Assembly (NCBI GenBank): GCA_012032555.1
Contig: JAAUSR010000001.1
Coordinates: 62,001-126,000, forward strand
Direction: 5' to 3'
DNA length: 64,000 nt
From: Thioploca sp.
GTDB lineage: Bacteria > Pseudomonadota > Gammaproteobacteria > Beggiatoales > Beggiatoaceae
Made by a program: the position numbers and the translations under genes. This document shows, piece after piece, positions 1 through 8,263 of the stretch. Position 1 is the first letter of the stretch, and each line of letters starts with the position of its first letter. The notes beneath the pieces were generated by a model. That model saw nothing but the letters and a program-made list of their open reading frames with translations, did no database searches and was not told where the DNA came from.

Positions 1-1
1 A

Positions 2-568
2 CGGGAACGTCGAGCAAAGCTAAATGGTCATAAAAGTGTTTTACTTTGGTTTACCGGCTTATCTGGCGCTGGTAAATCTACCTTGGCCCATGCCCTAGAA
101 GAAAGCCTTTATCAAATGGGTTATCATACTTTTGTTTTGGATGGTGATAATGTACGTCATGGCTTATGTGGAGATTTAGGATTTTCCAATGAAGCCCGCG
201 TGGAAAATATTCGGCGTATCAGTGAAGTAGCTAAACTATTTGTGGAAGCGGGAGTGATTGTGTTAACGGCCTTTATTTCTCCTTTTCGTGCCGATCGTGC
301 CAAGGCGAGAAATTTAGTTGGAGCAGATTTTTTTGAAATTTACTGTCAATGTCCATTAGACATTTGTGAGGAACGTGATGTCAAAGGACTGTATCGTCGA
401 GCCAGAGCCGGTGAAATTAAAGAATTCACAGGTATTTCCTCACCTTACGAAGAGCCTGAACAACCTGAATTGATAGTAGAAACGAGTGGTCGTAGCATAG
501 AAAACTGTGTTGAACAAATCCTCAATTATTTGATAGAACGGGGAATTTATGAAGCTAAACCAAAATGA
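2..568 (+). CDS. cysC: Adenylylsulfate (APS) kinase, 5' end cut by window edge
   Basis: APS kinase phosphorylates adenylylsulfate with ATP to make PAPS, the sulfate donor for sulfotransferases and for assimilatory reduction. The reading frame is open from base 2, and upstream of the first possible start it already encodes the P-loop GLSGAGKST (about 56-82), so the true start lies before the window. Also visible are DGDNVRHGL, the FISPFR segment and the lid-like [17 protein letters not shown], all in family order. The C-terminus (KPK) looks complete. No sulfate adenylyltransferase is visible because the upstream side is missing, so a CysNC-type fusion cannot be excluded. Identity is secure; only the N-terminal length is unknown. 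Confidence 0.95.
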   Translation, partial: RERRAKLNGHKSVLLWFTGLSGAGKSTLAHALEESLYQMGYHTFVLDGDNVRHGLCGDLGFSNEARVENIRRISEVAKLFVEAGVIVLTAFISPFRADRAKARNLVGADFFEIYCQCPLDICEERDVKGLYRRARAGEIKEFTGISSPYEEPEQPELIVETSGRSIENCVEQILNYLIERGIYEAKPK

Positions 569-1087
569 ATCAATAAGTTGTTATTATAACGCCCAACACT
601 TAAATTAATAATATAAACCATGCTAACCTTCAATGCTAATTAAGTTAAGCTTTTGAGTAACAGGGCAAATCGAAGGGTTTGCCCTTAAGGCATGGTATTG
701 ATGCGAAGCTTGTTATCGTAGCGGGAGCAGGTGTTTCTTTAGCCAGTGGTGTTATTTCTATAGCGGCTGGGCCATCAGGTATTTTCCTATCTCCAAAATA
801 AGTGCTATCATTAAAATTGGCCTTGTTCTATCTAATTGAGTGCCGTTAAATTTATAGATTGATATCTCTATTTCTTCCTATTTATTTGATTTCACAAAAC
901 GAGCCGGTTATCTCTTCGTAATAATCTTTCGTTTAATCTTATTTTACCGGCTTATCCCAGTGGGGAAATTTAAGATTGAATAGGATTATATATTTTAAAC
1001 TGTTTCAACTGATTTCTGGGTTTGACTGTTTGACTAACTAAATTGATTTTAAGTAAATAAACTAAATAAGTGTTAATTTTAGTCATT
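569..1087. other. Intergenic region with a hairpin and a possible small-gene remnant
   Basis: About 520 bases without a recognised gene. A perfect 7-bp stem (GGGCAAA/TTTGCCC) at 663-684 lies behind cysC; it has no T-run, so it is a weak terminator candidate. On the plus strand the frame 661-801 is open and would encode a glycine/alanine-rich hydrophobic peptide ending GPSGIFLSPK, with no ATG and no clear ribosome binding site. I read it as a possible gene remnant, not a gene. The AT-rich rest presumably carries the promoter of the next gene. Confidence 0.4.
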
Positions 1088-1849
1088 ATGAAATTAATGG
1101 TAAGCATGTGGTTAAGCTGTTTAAGTTGTTTTGGATACCCAGCAGAAATACCGGTTTATAGCTATCAGATTGTTAATATTTATCCTCATGACCCTCAAGC
1201 TTTTACCCAAGGCTTAGTGTATGACAAAGGTGTACTTTATGAAAGCACCGGCTTATGGGGACATTCCTCTTTACGACGTATCGATTTACCTACTGGGAAA
1301 ATATTAAAAATAATATCATTATCTCCAAAATTCTTTGGAGAAGGTCTAACGCTATGGCATGACCAATTAATCCAACTAACTTGGCGTTCTCGGCGAGGTT
1401 TTATTTACCAAAAAGAGGATTTTTCGTTGATTAAAGATTTCAACTATGCTACCGAAGGGTGGGGCATTACCCATAATGAAGATTTTTTAATCATGAGTGA
1501 TGGAAGTGAACAATTATATTTTCTCAATCCTAAAACTTTAATTAAGCAATATAGTATCCAGGTACATACCCAAAAAAAGCCGGTAACTCATCTTAATGAA
1601 TTGGAATATATCAAAGGAGAAATCTTTGCCAATATTTGGCTAACCGAAAAGATTGCTCGTATCAATCCTAATACTGGAGAAGTAAAGAGTTGGATTAACT
1701 TAACTGGATTAATGCAACAACAAACGGGTAGTCAAGCTGAGGTAGTTAACGGTATTGCCTACGACGCCTTGCATGATAGATTATTTGTGACCGGAAAACG
1801 TTGGTTAAATTTGTTTGAAATAACTTTAATTCCCCCTTCACCCCCCTAA
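1088..1849 (+). CDS. Glutaminyl-peptide cyclotransferase (glutamine cyclotransferase family), exported
   Basis: Predicted to cyclise N-terminal glutamine to pyroglutamate in exported proteins. The mature part starts with YSYQIVNIYPHDPQAFTQGL, followed by YESTGLWGHSSLR, FGEGLT, ATEGWGITHN, SDGSEQLYFLNP, LNELEYIKGEIFANIW and NGIAYD, the normal order of the plant/bacterial-type glutamine cyclotransferase beta-propeller family. I chose ATG 1088 (253 residues) over GTG 1070 because it gives a short basic, hydrophobic signal sequence. A propeller-family length of about 250 residues is normal. The C-terminus (TLIPPSPP) is proline-rich and lies in C-rich DNA that resembles repeat sequence, so the original end may have been altered. 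The gene overlaps the convergent gene by four bases. Confidence 0.88.
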   Translation: MKLMVSMWLSCLSCFGYPAEIPVYSYQIVNIYPHDPQAFTQGLVYDKGVLYESTGLWGHSSLRRIDLPTGKILKIISLSPKFFGEGLTLWHDQLIQLTWRSRRGFIYQKEDFSLIKDFNYATEGWGITHNEDFLIMSDGSEQLYFLNPKTLIKQYSIQVHTQKKPVTHLNELEYIKGEIFANIWLTEKIARINPNTGEVKSWINLTGLMQQQTGSQAEVVNGIAYDALHDRLFVTGKRWLNLFEITLIPPSPP

Positions 1850-2211
1850 AATTTCCTTTCACCTCGTCTTTGAAAATTTTGTTCTGGTGGTATTCGCGGT
1901 TGGTGATAGCATCGAGTAATATATTTTTCATATTTAAAACGACAAGGTCTGTTAGAATCCCAGGCTGTATTAATAAGAACTAAGAATAGCGATACTAATA
2001 GCAAAATACTAACAACTTTCAATAAGATCTTAGCCAATTCAATAGTATACTTAAGCAAGTATAATAACAATTTTGAACCGAAAAACAAGAGTACTGTGAT
2101 TATGAAAGTAACGATAAAAAACTCAAGTAATCCTGATAACGTTACGTTATGTAATAGATTTTTGAATAAGTCTAACCATTTCGTGGTAACAGTCATGAAT
2201 TCATTAAACAT
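1846..2211 (-). CDS. Hypothetical small membrane protein
   Basis: I do not recognise this 121-residue protein. It has two strong hydrophobic stretches at about residues 28-55 and 60-85, separated by a short loop with a lysine, then a basic C-terminal tail of about 35 residues with cysteines and many arginines (for example RRGERKF). It overlaps the 3' end of the glutaminyl cyclase gene by four bases on the opposite strand, and its last codons run through C-rich DNA. It may be a real orphan membrane protein; the tail could be of low-complexity origin. Confidence 0.45.
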   Translation of the reverse strand: MFNEFMTVTTKWLDLFKNLLHNVTLSGLLEFFIVTFIITVLLFFGSKLLLYLLKYTIELAKILLKVVSILLLVSLFLVLINTAWDSNRPCRFKYEKYITRCYHQPRIPPEQNFQRRGERKF

Positions 2212-2372
2212 GTGGTAATTCAGTTATCAGTTATCAATTACCTTATATATTATGTAAGAACAGATTATTTCAATGCTATCTTCAAGAGTTAATCCATAAT
2301 TACCATAAAATTTTTTAGCTAAATTTATTACTTACTCATTTTCTCAAGCTGGAGAGTCAAATTAGGTTAGTT

Positions 2373-3674
2373 ATGTTTCCATCACTTTTCCATTCATCTT
2401 TATCACCAACGACATCGACAGAACGCATACAAACGATTGATATTATAAGAGGTTTTGCTTTATTAGGTATTCTGATTGTTAACCTATATAGCTTCAGTCA
2501 TCCTATCGAAGAATCCCTGTTTTCTTTTGATCCTAAGATGTCAGTGCTCGATCAAGCCACCACTTGGTGTATTCTCTTTTTAGCAGAAGGCAAATTCTAT
2601 CCTATTTTCTCTATTCTATTTGGCTTAGGATTAACCTTACAAATACGTCGCTTCACGATAAAAGATCAAAGTTTTATTTTATTTTACTGTCGCCGGCTAA
2701 TTTTATTATTAATAGTAGGATTATTTCACGCTTATTTTATTTGGGTAGGTGATATTTTAACCCTATATGCTGTACTTGGCTTGTTATTAATTTTTTACCG
2801 TCAAGCACAACCAAGAACATTACTTATCTGGGTAGGAATTTGGTTAGCTATTTCACTTTTCATCTACCTATTTTTAATTCTTAGCTTTAGAAATGAATCA
2901 ATTCAAGTAGAGCAATTTACTATCGATGAACAAGAACTGATTAATGCTGGACAAGCAATAGTCAACTCGGATATCCCGATCATCGAATCAGCCGCTAGTG
3001 AGACCACAATACTTGAACCCATTTATCAAATTTATGCTCAAGGTAATTTTACTGAAATTACCGCTCAACGTGCTCGTGAAATCCATTCAAGGGTTATTTG
3101 GGTTGATATTATTGGAGCACCAGAAATATTAGCCTTATTTTTAATTGGTATTTACTTTGGACGACGTCAGCTTTTTCAAAAGCTTGATGATAACTTAACC
3201 TTTTTGCAGCAATTATTCTGGTGGGGACTGGGTTTAGGAATAACCAGTAATTTTATTTATGCTACTTGGAGTATTACTTTAGAGCAATATGAACCCTTTC
3301 CATTAGCACTCGTGGTTTTAATTGCACAATCAGTTGGTTCCTTAGCTTTAAGCCTGTGTTATATTGCAGCACTTATCCTTTTAGCTCGGCAACCATACTG
3401 GCAATTATTTCTGCGTTGGCTATCCCCAGTGGGACAAATGGCTTTGACGAATTATTTAACTCAATCGCTTATTTGTACCTTTATTTTCTATGGTTATGGT
3501 TTGGGGTTATTTGGACAATTTGGTATTACTAAGGGGGTGGTTTTAGCTTTGTTGATTTATTTTATCCAAGTTATCTTGAGTGCTTGGTGGATGCGACGGT
3601 TTTATTTTGGACCGATGGAATGGTTATGGCGCTCAGGAAGTTATATGAAATGGCAACCGTTTTATCGTTACTGA
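2373..3674 (+). CDS. DUF418 (YeiB-type) membrane protein
   Basis: A 433-residue polytopic inner-membrane protein. The start RIQTIDIIRGFALLGILIVN matches the conserved N-terminus of DUF418/YeiB proteins. Several hydrophobic segments follow, then a charged extramembrane loop at about residues 175-245, and the family's C-terminal block (LSPVGQMALTNYLTQSL and FGPMEWLWR). The family is poorly understood; links to acyltransferase-like folds and transport are proposed but not proven, so no substrate is given. Upstream and downstream genes are unrelated, so it is probably monocistronic. Confidence 0.9.
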   Translation: MFPSLFHSSLSPTTSTERIQTIDIIRGFALLGILIVNLYSFSHPIEESLFSFDPKMSVLDQATTWCILFLAEGKFYPIFSILFGLGLTLQIRRFTIKDQSFILFYCRRLILLLIVGLFHAYFIWVGDILTLYAVLGLLLIFYRQAQPRTLLIWVGIWLAISLFIYLFLILSFRNESIQVEQFTIDEQELINAGQAIVNSDIPIIESAASETTILEPIYQIYAQGNFTEITAQRAREIHSRVIWVDIIGAPEILALFLIGIYFGRRQLFQKLDDNLTFLQQLFWWGLGLGITSNFIYATWSITLEQYEPFPLALVVLIAQSVGSLALSLCYIAALILLARQPYWQLFLRWLSPVGQMALTNYLTQSLICTFIFYGYGLGLFGQFGITKGVVLALLIYFIQVILSAWWMRRFYFGPMEWLWRSGSYMKWQPFYRY

Positions 3675-4033
3675 GATAAGAATCACTATCTCCACGAGTT
3701 TGAACAATATAAGAAGATAATCGCCTAATTCTAATTGGACATGACTCAAGCTTAGTCAAATAGTCAATTGAATTGACAATCCCCTGCTGATAAAGTAGTG
3801 ATTTTAAAATCATTACTGATTTTTTAACGATCACCTACCCACTCCTGGGTAAGGCGGGAAAACTGCTCCTTAACTTCATCATAACATTATAGGTTAACCT
3901 AATATAAAATCAGCTAAAATAGCTTACCCATTGCCGCTTTGCCAACACCATTATATGATGAACAACTTCACTGTGTTAAAGTAAAGAACCTTTAATTTTG
4001 GTTGAACTCTCATTTTGAATAAGGAATAGCAGC
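3675..4033. other. Intergenic region upstream of pntAA with a hairpin
   Basis: About 360 bases with no supported gene. A near-perfect palindrome at 3795-3816 (GTAGTGATTTT/AAAATCATTAC) followed by TGATTTTTTAA may terminate the DUF418 transcript. A minus-strand open frame (3571-3834) that enters the DUF418 gene has atypical composition and was discarded. The region must also hold the pnt promoter; no convincing -35/-10 pair stands out. Confidence 0.4.
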
Positions 4034-5167
4034 ATGCCAATATGTGTGGCGGTACCCAAAGAACAGACGCCAGCAGAGCGGCGAGTCGCTTTAGTACCAG
4101 AAATTGCGAATCGTTTGGTTAAACTGGGCGTCAAGGTAGTTATAGAGAAAGACATGGGTAAGAGCGCGTATTTTATGGATACAGCGTATCAAAATACCCA
4201 ATTGGTTGACACGGCTGAGCAAGTCTATCAACAAGCGGAGGTGATCTTGAAAGTACAACCGCCTACGATAGCCGAAATCGAACAGATGAAAACCGAAACT
4301 GTATTAATCGGATTTATGGCACCGCACCATTATCCCGAACGAGTCGCTAAACTGCGCGATAAAAAAATCACCAGTTTGGCTATGGAACTCGTGCCTCGTA
4401 TTTCTCGTGCCCAATCCATGGACGCGTTATCTTCTCAAGCTTCCGTAGCCGGTTATAAAGCGGTTATCATGGCGGCTGATTTAGCGAGTGTCTTTTTTCC
4501 CATGTTAACTACAGCAGCCGGCACTATTCGTCCCGCTAAGGTATTAGTTATTGGCGCTGGTGTGGCAGGACTACAAGCTATTGCAACAGCCCGCCGTTTA
4601 GGCGCAATGGTAGAAGCTTATGATGTTAGGGCAGCTACTAAAGAACAAATACAGTCTTTAGGTGCGAAGTTTATTGATATGCCGATTAAAGCGGAAGGAC
4701 AAGGCGGCTATGCCCGTGAGTTGACTGAGGAAGAACAGCAACAACAGCAAGCCATTTTAGCGAAACATGTGGCTGCAGCTCAAGTGGTGATTACGACGGC
4801 TGCTATACCGGGACGTCCGTCACCTAAAATTATTACTCAAGCGATGGTGGTGGGTATGACCCCGGGTGCTGTGATTATCGATATTGCTTCCGAAGGGGGC
4901 GGAAATTGTGAATTAACGCAACCGGGTAAAACCGTAGAACATCAAGGCGTGATCATTCATGGTCCATTAAATGTACCGAGTCAAACTCCCCTTCATGCCA
5001 GTGAAATGTATTCCAAAAATTTATTCAATTTACTGTCACTGATGATTAAAAACAGTGAGCTACAAATTGATTGGGAAGATGAAGTGATTGTGGGTAGCAC
5101 TTTAACCCATGCTGGAGAAATTAAACACGCACCAACTCGTCAGTTAGTAGAAGGAGCCAAGCTATGA
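4034..5167 (+). CDS. pntAA: NAD(P) transhydrogenase subunit alpha part 1 (NAD(H)-binding domain I)
   Basis: Soluble, cytoplasmic domain of proton-translocating transhydrogenase, which moves hydride between NADH and NADP+ driven by proton entry. The 377-residue protein has the N-terminal PKEQTPAERRVALVPEIANRL block, the RISRAQSMDALSSQASVAGYKA segment, the Rossmann motif VIGAGVAGLQA, AYDVRAATKEQIQSLGAKF, and the QDSR-loop-like stretch around TTAAIPGRPSPKIIT. It ends without the membrane part, as in three-subunit enzymes such as that of Rhodospirillum rubrum. ATG 4034 follows an AAGGA-type site. It overlaps pntAB by four bases (ATGA), so the three genes form an operon with probable translational coupling. 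Confidence 0.96.
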   Translation: MPICVAVPKEQTPAERRVALVPEIANRLVKLGVKVVIEKDMGKSAYFMDTAYQNTQLVDTAEQVYQQAEVILKVQPPTIAEIEQMKTETVLIGFMAPHHYPERVAKLRDKKITSLAMELVPRISRAQSMDALSSQASVAGYKAVIMAADLASVFFPMLTTAAGTIRPAKVLVIGAGVAGLQAIATARRLGAMVEAYDVRAATKEQIQSLGAKFIDMPIKAEGQGGYARELTEEEQQQQQAILAKHVAAAQVVITTAAIPGRPSPKIITQAMVVGMTPGAVIIDIASEGGGNCELTQPGKTVEHQGVIIHGPLNVPSQTPLHASEMYSKNLFNLLSLMIKNSELQIDWEDEVIVGSTLTHAGEIKHAPTRQLVEGAKL

Positions 5168-5457
5168 TCGAAGGATTTACTGCACTTTATATTTTTATGC
5201 TCGCCGCTTTTACCGGTTATGAAGTTATTTCTCGCGTGCCGGTTATTTTGCATACGCCTTTAATGTCCGGTTCTAATTTTGTGCATGGTATTGTGTTAGT
5301 CGGTGCTATGGTTGCTTTAGGACATGCTGATACGACTTTAGAAAAGACAATTGGTTTCATTGGTGTCATCTTAGCAACCGGTAATGCCGTAGGCGGTTAT
5401 GTCGTCACTGAGCGGATGTTAGAAATGTTCAAAAGCAGTAAAGGAGGGACAAAGTGA
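5164..5457 (+). CDS. pntAB: NAD(P) transhydrogenase subunit alpha part 2 (membrane domain)
   Basis: A 97-residue membrane subunit with the expected hydrophobic segments: IEGFTALYIFMLAAFTGYEV, then VHGIVLVGAMVAL and TIGFIGVILATGNAVGGYVVT, including the ATGNAVGGYVVTxRML block typical of PntA transmembrane domains. Together with pntB it forms the proton channel. It starts inside the stop of pntAA (ATGA overlap) and its own stop overlaps the GTG start of pntB, which argues for fixed stoichiometry through coupled translation. Confidence 0.96.
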   Translation: MIEGFTALYIFMLAAFTGYEVISRVPVILHTPLMSGSNFVHGIVLVGAMVALGHADTTLEKTIGFIGVILATGNAVGGYVVTERMLEMFKSSKGGTK

Positions 5458-6968
5458 ATCATAGCAACACGGTATTATACTTGGCTGAAACTACAATAAC
5501 AACTGGGCTAGCCGTTCCGCCGGTACCCACTCCCGTCACGGTTTCTGAATTCCCACCCTTCGCAGTTCAAGAACCCTCAACAACTCATTGGCAAAATGTT
5601 TTGATTGAAGGCTTTTATTTTTTAGCGGCGGTCTTATTTATTTTAGGCTTAAAACGGATGAGTTCGCCGGTTACAGCACGTGGTGGTATTGTTTGGGCGG
5701 GTATAGGCATGGTACTCGCCACTTTAGTTACTTTCTTATATCCCAATTTGGGTAACCTCGGCTTAATTGTTATTGCTATTATGGTAGGTGCTTTACCCGC
5801 GTGGTGGCTAGCTAAACATGTCGCTATGACCGATATGCCACAAATGATCGCGCTTTATAATGGTATGGGTGGGGGTGCTGCGGCGACAATTGCTGCAGTC
5901 GAATTAATTAAAGGAACTCAACATAGTTTAATTGTACAAACTTTAGCGGTATTAGGTGCTATCATTGGTAGCATTTCTTTTTCCGGTTCTATTATTGCTT
6001 TTGCCAAATTGCAAAGCATAATGAAAAAATCTTGGCTTTTTGCAAATCAGCAACTGATCAATTTAGTTTTATTTATTATTACCTTAGCATTAGGAATATT
6101 TATCCTTATTCAAGGACCAGCTACTGCTACGGTTATCATTATTTTGTTTTTTAGTTTCGCTTTATTATTTGGAATTCTGATGACCTTGCCTATTGGGGGA
6201 GCTGATATGCCGGTCGTGATTTCACTGTACAATGCCTTAACTGGACTGGCGGTGGGTTTTGAAGGCTTTGTGCTAGGTAATGCGGCTATGATTATCGCCG
6301 GTACAGTCGTGGGTGCGGCTGGTACCCTACTCACTCAATTGATGGCTAGAGCGATGAATCGTTCTCTAGGCAATGTGTTGTTTAGTGGTTTTGGTGCCAC
6401 CGGTGGTCAAGAAATGACTGAAGCCGACGTGCAGGGTAGCCTCAAGCCCATTGATGCTAATGATGCCGCTATTATGATGGCTTATGCACAACAAATTCTT
6501 ATCATTCCTGGCTATGGAATGGCGGTGGCACAAGCACAACATAAAATTTGGGAACTGACTAAAGCTTTAATAGAACGTGAAGTACGAGTGAAATTTGCTA
6601 TTCATCCGGTCGCGGGACGAATGCCTGGTCATATGAACGTCTTATTGGCAGAAGCCGGTGTTCCTTATGATATAATTTACGATTTAGACGAGATCAACGC
6701 CGAATTTGCTCAAACCGATGTAGCCTTAGTTATAGGCGCCAATGACGTGGTCAATCCCATAGCACGCACTGATCCCAGCAGTCCCATTTATGGGATGCCT
6801 ATTCTGAATGCGGATAAAGCTAAAAATGTTATTGTGATTAAACGTGGGCGGGGTACGGGCTTTTCTGGAATTGAAAACTTGTTATTTTATGCCGACAATA
6901 CCCGTATGTTATATGGTGATGGGCAAAAAATGGCCGCTGAATTGTTACAAAGTGTAAAAGCACTTTAA
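5454..6968 (+). CDS. pntB: NAD(P) transhydrogenase subunit beta
   Basis: Beta subunit: membrane helices plus the C-terminal NADP(H)-binding domain III. The 504-residue product begins at a GTG inside the pntAB stop. About 50 residues precede the conserved LIEGFYFLAAVLFILGLKRMSSP; this proline-rich N-terminal extension is longer than usual. Membrane motifs include MPQMIALYNGMGGGAAA and GADMPVVISLYNALTGLAVG. Domain III shows IIPGYGMAVAQAQ, HPVAGRMPGHMNVLLAEA, the GANDVVNPIA motif and MLYGD near the end. Full length and apparently functional. A hairpin at 6989-7013 follows. Confidence 0.96.
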   Translation: MNHSNTVLYLAETTITTGLAVPPVPTPVTVSEFPPFAVQEPSTTHWQNVLIEGFYFLAAVLFILGLKRMSSPVTARGGIVWAGIGMVLATLVTFLYPNLGNLGLIVIAIMVGALPAWWLAKHVAMTDMPQMIALYNGMGGGAAATIAAVELIKGTQHSLIVQTLAVLGAIIGSISFSGSIIAFAKLQSIMKKSWLFANQQLINLVLFIITLALGIFILIQGPATATVIIILFFSFALLFGILMTLPIGGADMPVVISLYNALTGLAVGFEGFVLGNAAMIIAGTVVGAAGTLLTQLMARAMNRSLGNVLFSGFGATGGQEMTEADVQGSLKPIDANDAAIMMAYAQQILIIPGYGMAVAQAQHKIWELTKALIEREVRVKFAIHPVAGRMPGHMNVLLAEAGVPYDIIYDLDEINAEFAQTDVALVIGANDVVNPIARTDPSSPIYGMPILNADKAKNVIVIKRGRGTGFSGIENLLFYADNTRMLYGDGQKMAAELLQSVKAL

Positions 6969-6988
6969 CCGCAACTATCTTATAAATC

Positions 6989-7013
6989 CCCCCTTTTTTC
7001 TTGCTAAAGGGGG
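6989..7013 (+). terminator. C/G-rich stem-loop after pntB
   Basis: Inverted repeat CCCCCTTT / AAAGGGGG with a short loop (6989-6996 and 7006-7013), 20 bases behind the pntB stop. It lacks a T-run after the stem, so termination efficiency is unclear. The C-run/G-run type resembles an interspersed repeat that also appears at 34.55 kb. Confidence 0.4.
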
Positions 7014-7023
7014 AAAGTAACCC

Positions 7024-7686
7024 ATGGAAAAATTGGAAAAGTTATTAGGTTTAGGGTTGGTTTTAACCTTTACCATTATCAATGTTGTTGCCAAAGAAGA
7101 GCCTACTATTGCTGTTATTGGATTATCTCAGCACGTTGCCGTATTAAAAGTGAATGGTAAATACCGAGTTCTTCAGGTTGGAGAAATCAGTCCGGAAGGC
7201 ATTAAGTTGATTGCGGCTGATACCGAACAAGCGATACTTGAAAGAGAAGGTTGTCGAACTACTTATCAACTAAGTCGTGCTCTGAATCATAATCGGCTAT
7301 ACGCTTCATCAAAACCGCTGGTTCGTATTCCAGCCAATGCCCAAGGTTTGTATCGAGTTGCGGGTGAAATTAATGGATCTCCAGTTGTTTTCTTAGTCGA
7401 TACCGGGGCGACTCATATTGCGATGAGTTCAGTGCAAGCTGAATATTTAGGATTATTTAACCAATCCAATCATGAAAGTAAACCAGCTATTACTGCAGCC
7501 GGTGTAATGAAAACTGACCGGATCCAATTGGAACAAGTTAAAGTGGGCGCAATTATTGTTAATCAGTTAGAAGCCGTTATTGTAGATGGGGAATATCCGC
7601 TTGATATTCTGTTGGGAATGAATTTTTTATCTCATGTTGAGATTCATCATGAAGGTAATTTACTTGAACTACGACAACGTCGTTAA
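7024..7686 (+). CDS. Clan AA (retropepsin-like) aspartic protease, exported or membrane-anchored
   Basis: A 220-residue protein with an N-terminal hydrophobic signal/anchor (LGLGLVLTFTIINVVA) and a C-terminal retropepsin-like domain. The single catalytic motif VFLVDTGATHIAMSS sits at about residues 122-136, followed by MKTDRIQLEQVKVGAI and the second hallmark LDILLGMNFLSHVEIHHEGNLLEL. One DTGA per chain means it should act as a dimer, as in the TIGR02281-type bacterial family; substrates are unknown. The N-terminal half (VNGKYRVLQVGE...) resembles the periplasmic region commonly found before this domain. ATG 7024 lies just after the pntB hairpin. Confidence 0.88.
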   Translation: MEKLEKLLGLGLVLTFTIINVVAKEEPTIAVIGLSQHVAVLKVNGKYRVLQVGEISPEGIKLIAADTEQAILEREGCRTTYQLSRALNHNRLYASSKPLVRIPANAQGLYRVAGEINGSPVVFLVDTGATHIAMSSVQAEYLGLFNQSNHESKPAITAAGVMKTDRIQLEQVKVGAIIVNQLEAVIVDGEYPLDILLGMNFLSHVEIHHEGNLLELRQRR

Positions 7687-7980
7687 CCCTTTAATTCTAG
7701 GTTAATAGAGAAAAATTTCTATTGAAAAATAAATTAAATAGCAATTTAAATAGAATAAAAGTGTTTAAACGCTTGTAGGAAACTACAAAATATACTATCC
7801 TCTCTTCTGTAGTGTTTAGTCGTCCGAATGAGATGCTTTCTCGAATTAACGCCACACTGCATCCGTTGAAATAAAGGCATTATAGGAACAGCTAGTTTTA
7901 TTAAAGTCTTATTTCAACATTTTTTGGAGTATCCTACCCAAGCGGGTAGATTTTAAGTTGTAAAAATGAGGTTATTAGGT
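7687..7980 (+). promoter_or_regulatory. Long 5' leader of the cold-shock gene with a small stem-loop
   Basis: Nearly 300 bases separate the protease from the cold-shock gene. A perfect 6-bp stem CTACCC/GGGTAG with loop AAGC sits at 7934-7949, directly upstream of the start. Cold-shock mRNAs usually carry long structured leaders, so this fits post-transcriptional control, but no cold box was identified. Confidence 0.35.
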
Positions 7981-8184
7981 ATGATGCAAGGTACCGTAAA
8001 GTGGTTTAATGAAACTAGAGGTTTTGGTTTTATTTCACCGGCAGATGGCAGCCAAGATGTGTTTGTTCATTTTTCTAGTATTCAAAAAGATGGGTTTAAA
8101 ACTTTGGCGGAAGGCCAAGCGGTCGTATTTGAATCAAAAGAAGGAGATAAGGGTCCACAAGCGACTAAATGCTTTCCGCTATAA
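7981..8184 (+). CDS. Cold-shock protein (CspA family)
   Basis: A single cold-shock domain that binds single-stranded RNA/DNA and melts RNA structure. RNP1 [12 protein letters not shown] and RNP2 DVFVHFSSI are both intact, followed by [14 protein letters not shown] and KGPQATKC. I chose ATG 7981 (67 residues) instead of the in-frame ATG 7966: a GAGG at 7968-7971 lies nine bases before 7981, while 7966 has no ribosome binding site, and 67 residues is the normal family length. It is monocistronic and converges on the glcD gene; a long stem-loop separates them. Confidence 0.93.
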   Translation: MMQGTVKWFNETRGFGFISPADGSQDVFVHFSSIQKDGFKTLAEGQAVVFESKEGDKGPQATKCFPL

Positions 8185-8225
8185 TCGAATAGACAGATCT
8201 CATTTGGTAACTTGTTAGAAACTAA

Positions 8226-8254
8226 CCGTAACTTCTAACGACAAGAAGTTACGG
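8226..8254. terminator. Bidirectional stem-loop between the csp and glcD 3' ends
   Basis: Perfect 11-bp inverted repeat CCGTAACTTCT / AGAAGTTACGG with a 7-base loop, placed exactly between two convergent genes. There is no strong T-run on either side, so it may act in both directions as a weak terminator or as an mRNA 3'-end stabiliser. Confidence 0.6.
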
Positions 8255-8263
8255 GTAACACAG

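Noticed and set aside
1746-1931. Minus-strand frame of 61 codons in the glutaminyl cyclase end
   Set aside because: Overlaps a conserved gene and shows no recognisable motif.
3571-3834. Minus-strand open frame of 87 codons overlapping the DUF418 gene end
   Set aside because: No domain, no ribosome binding site, overlaps a well supported gene; the composition looks like a frame shadow.
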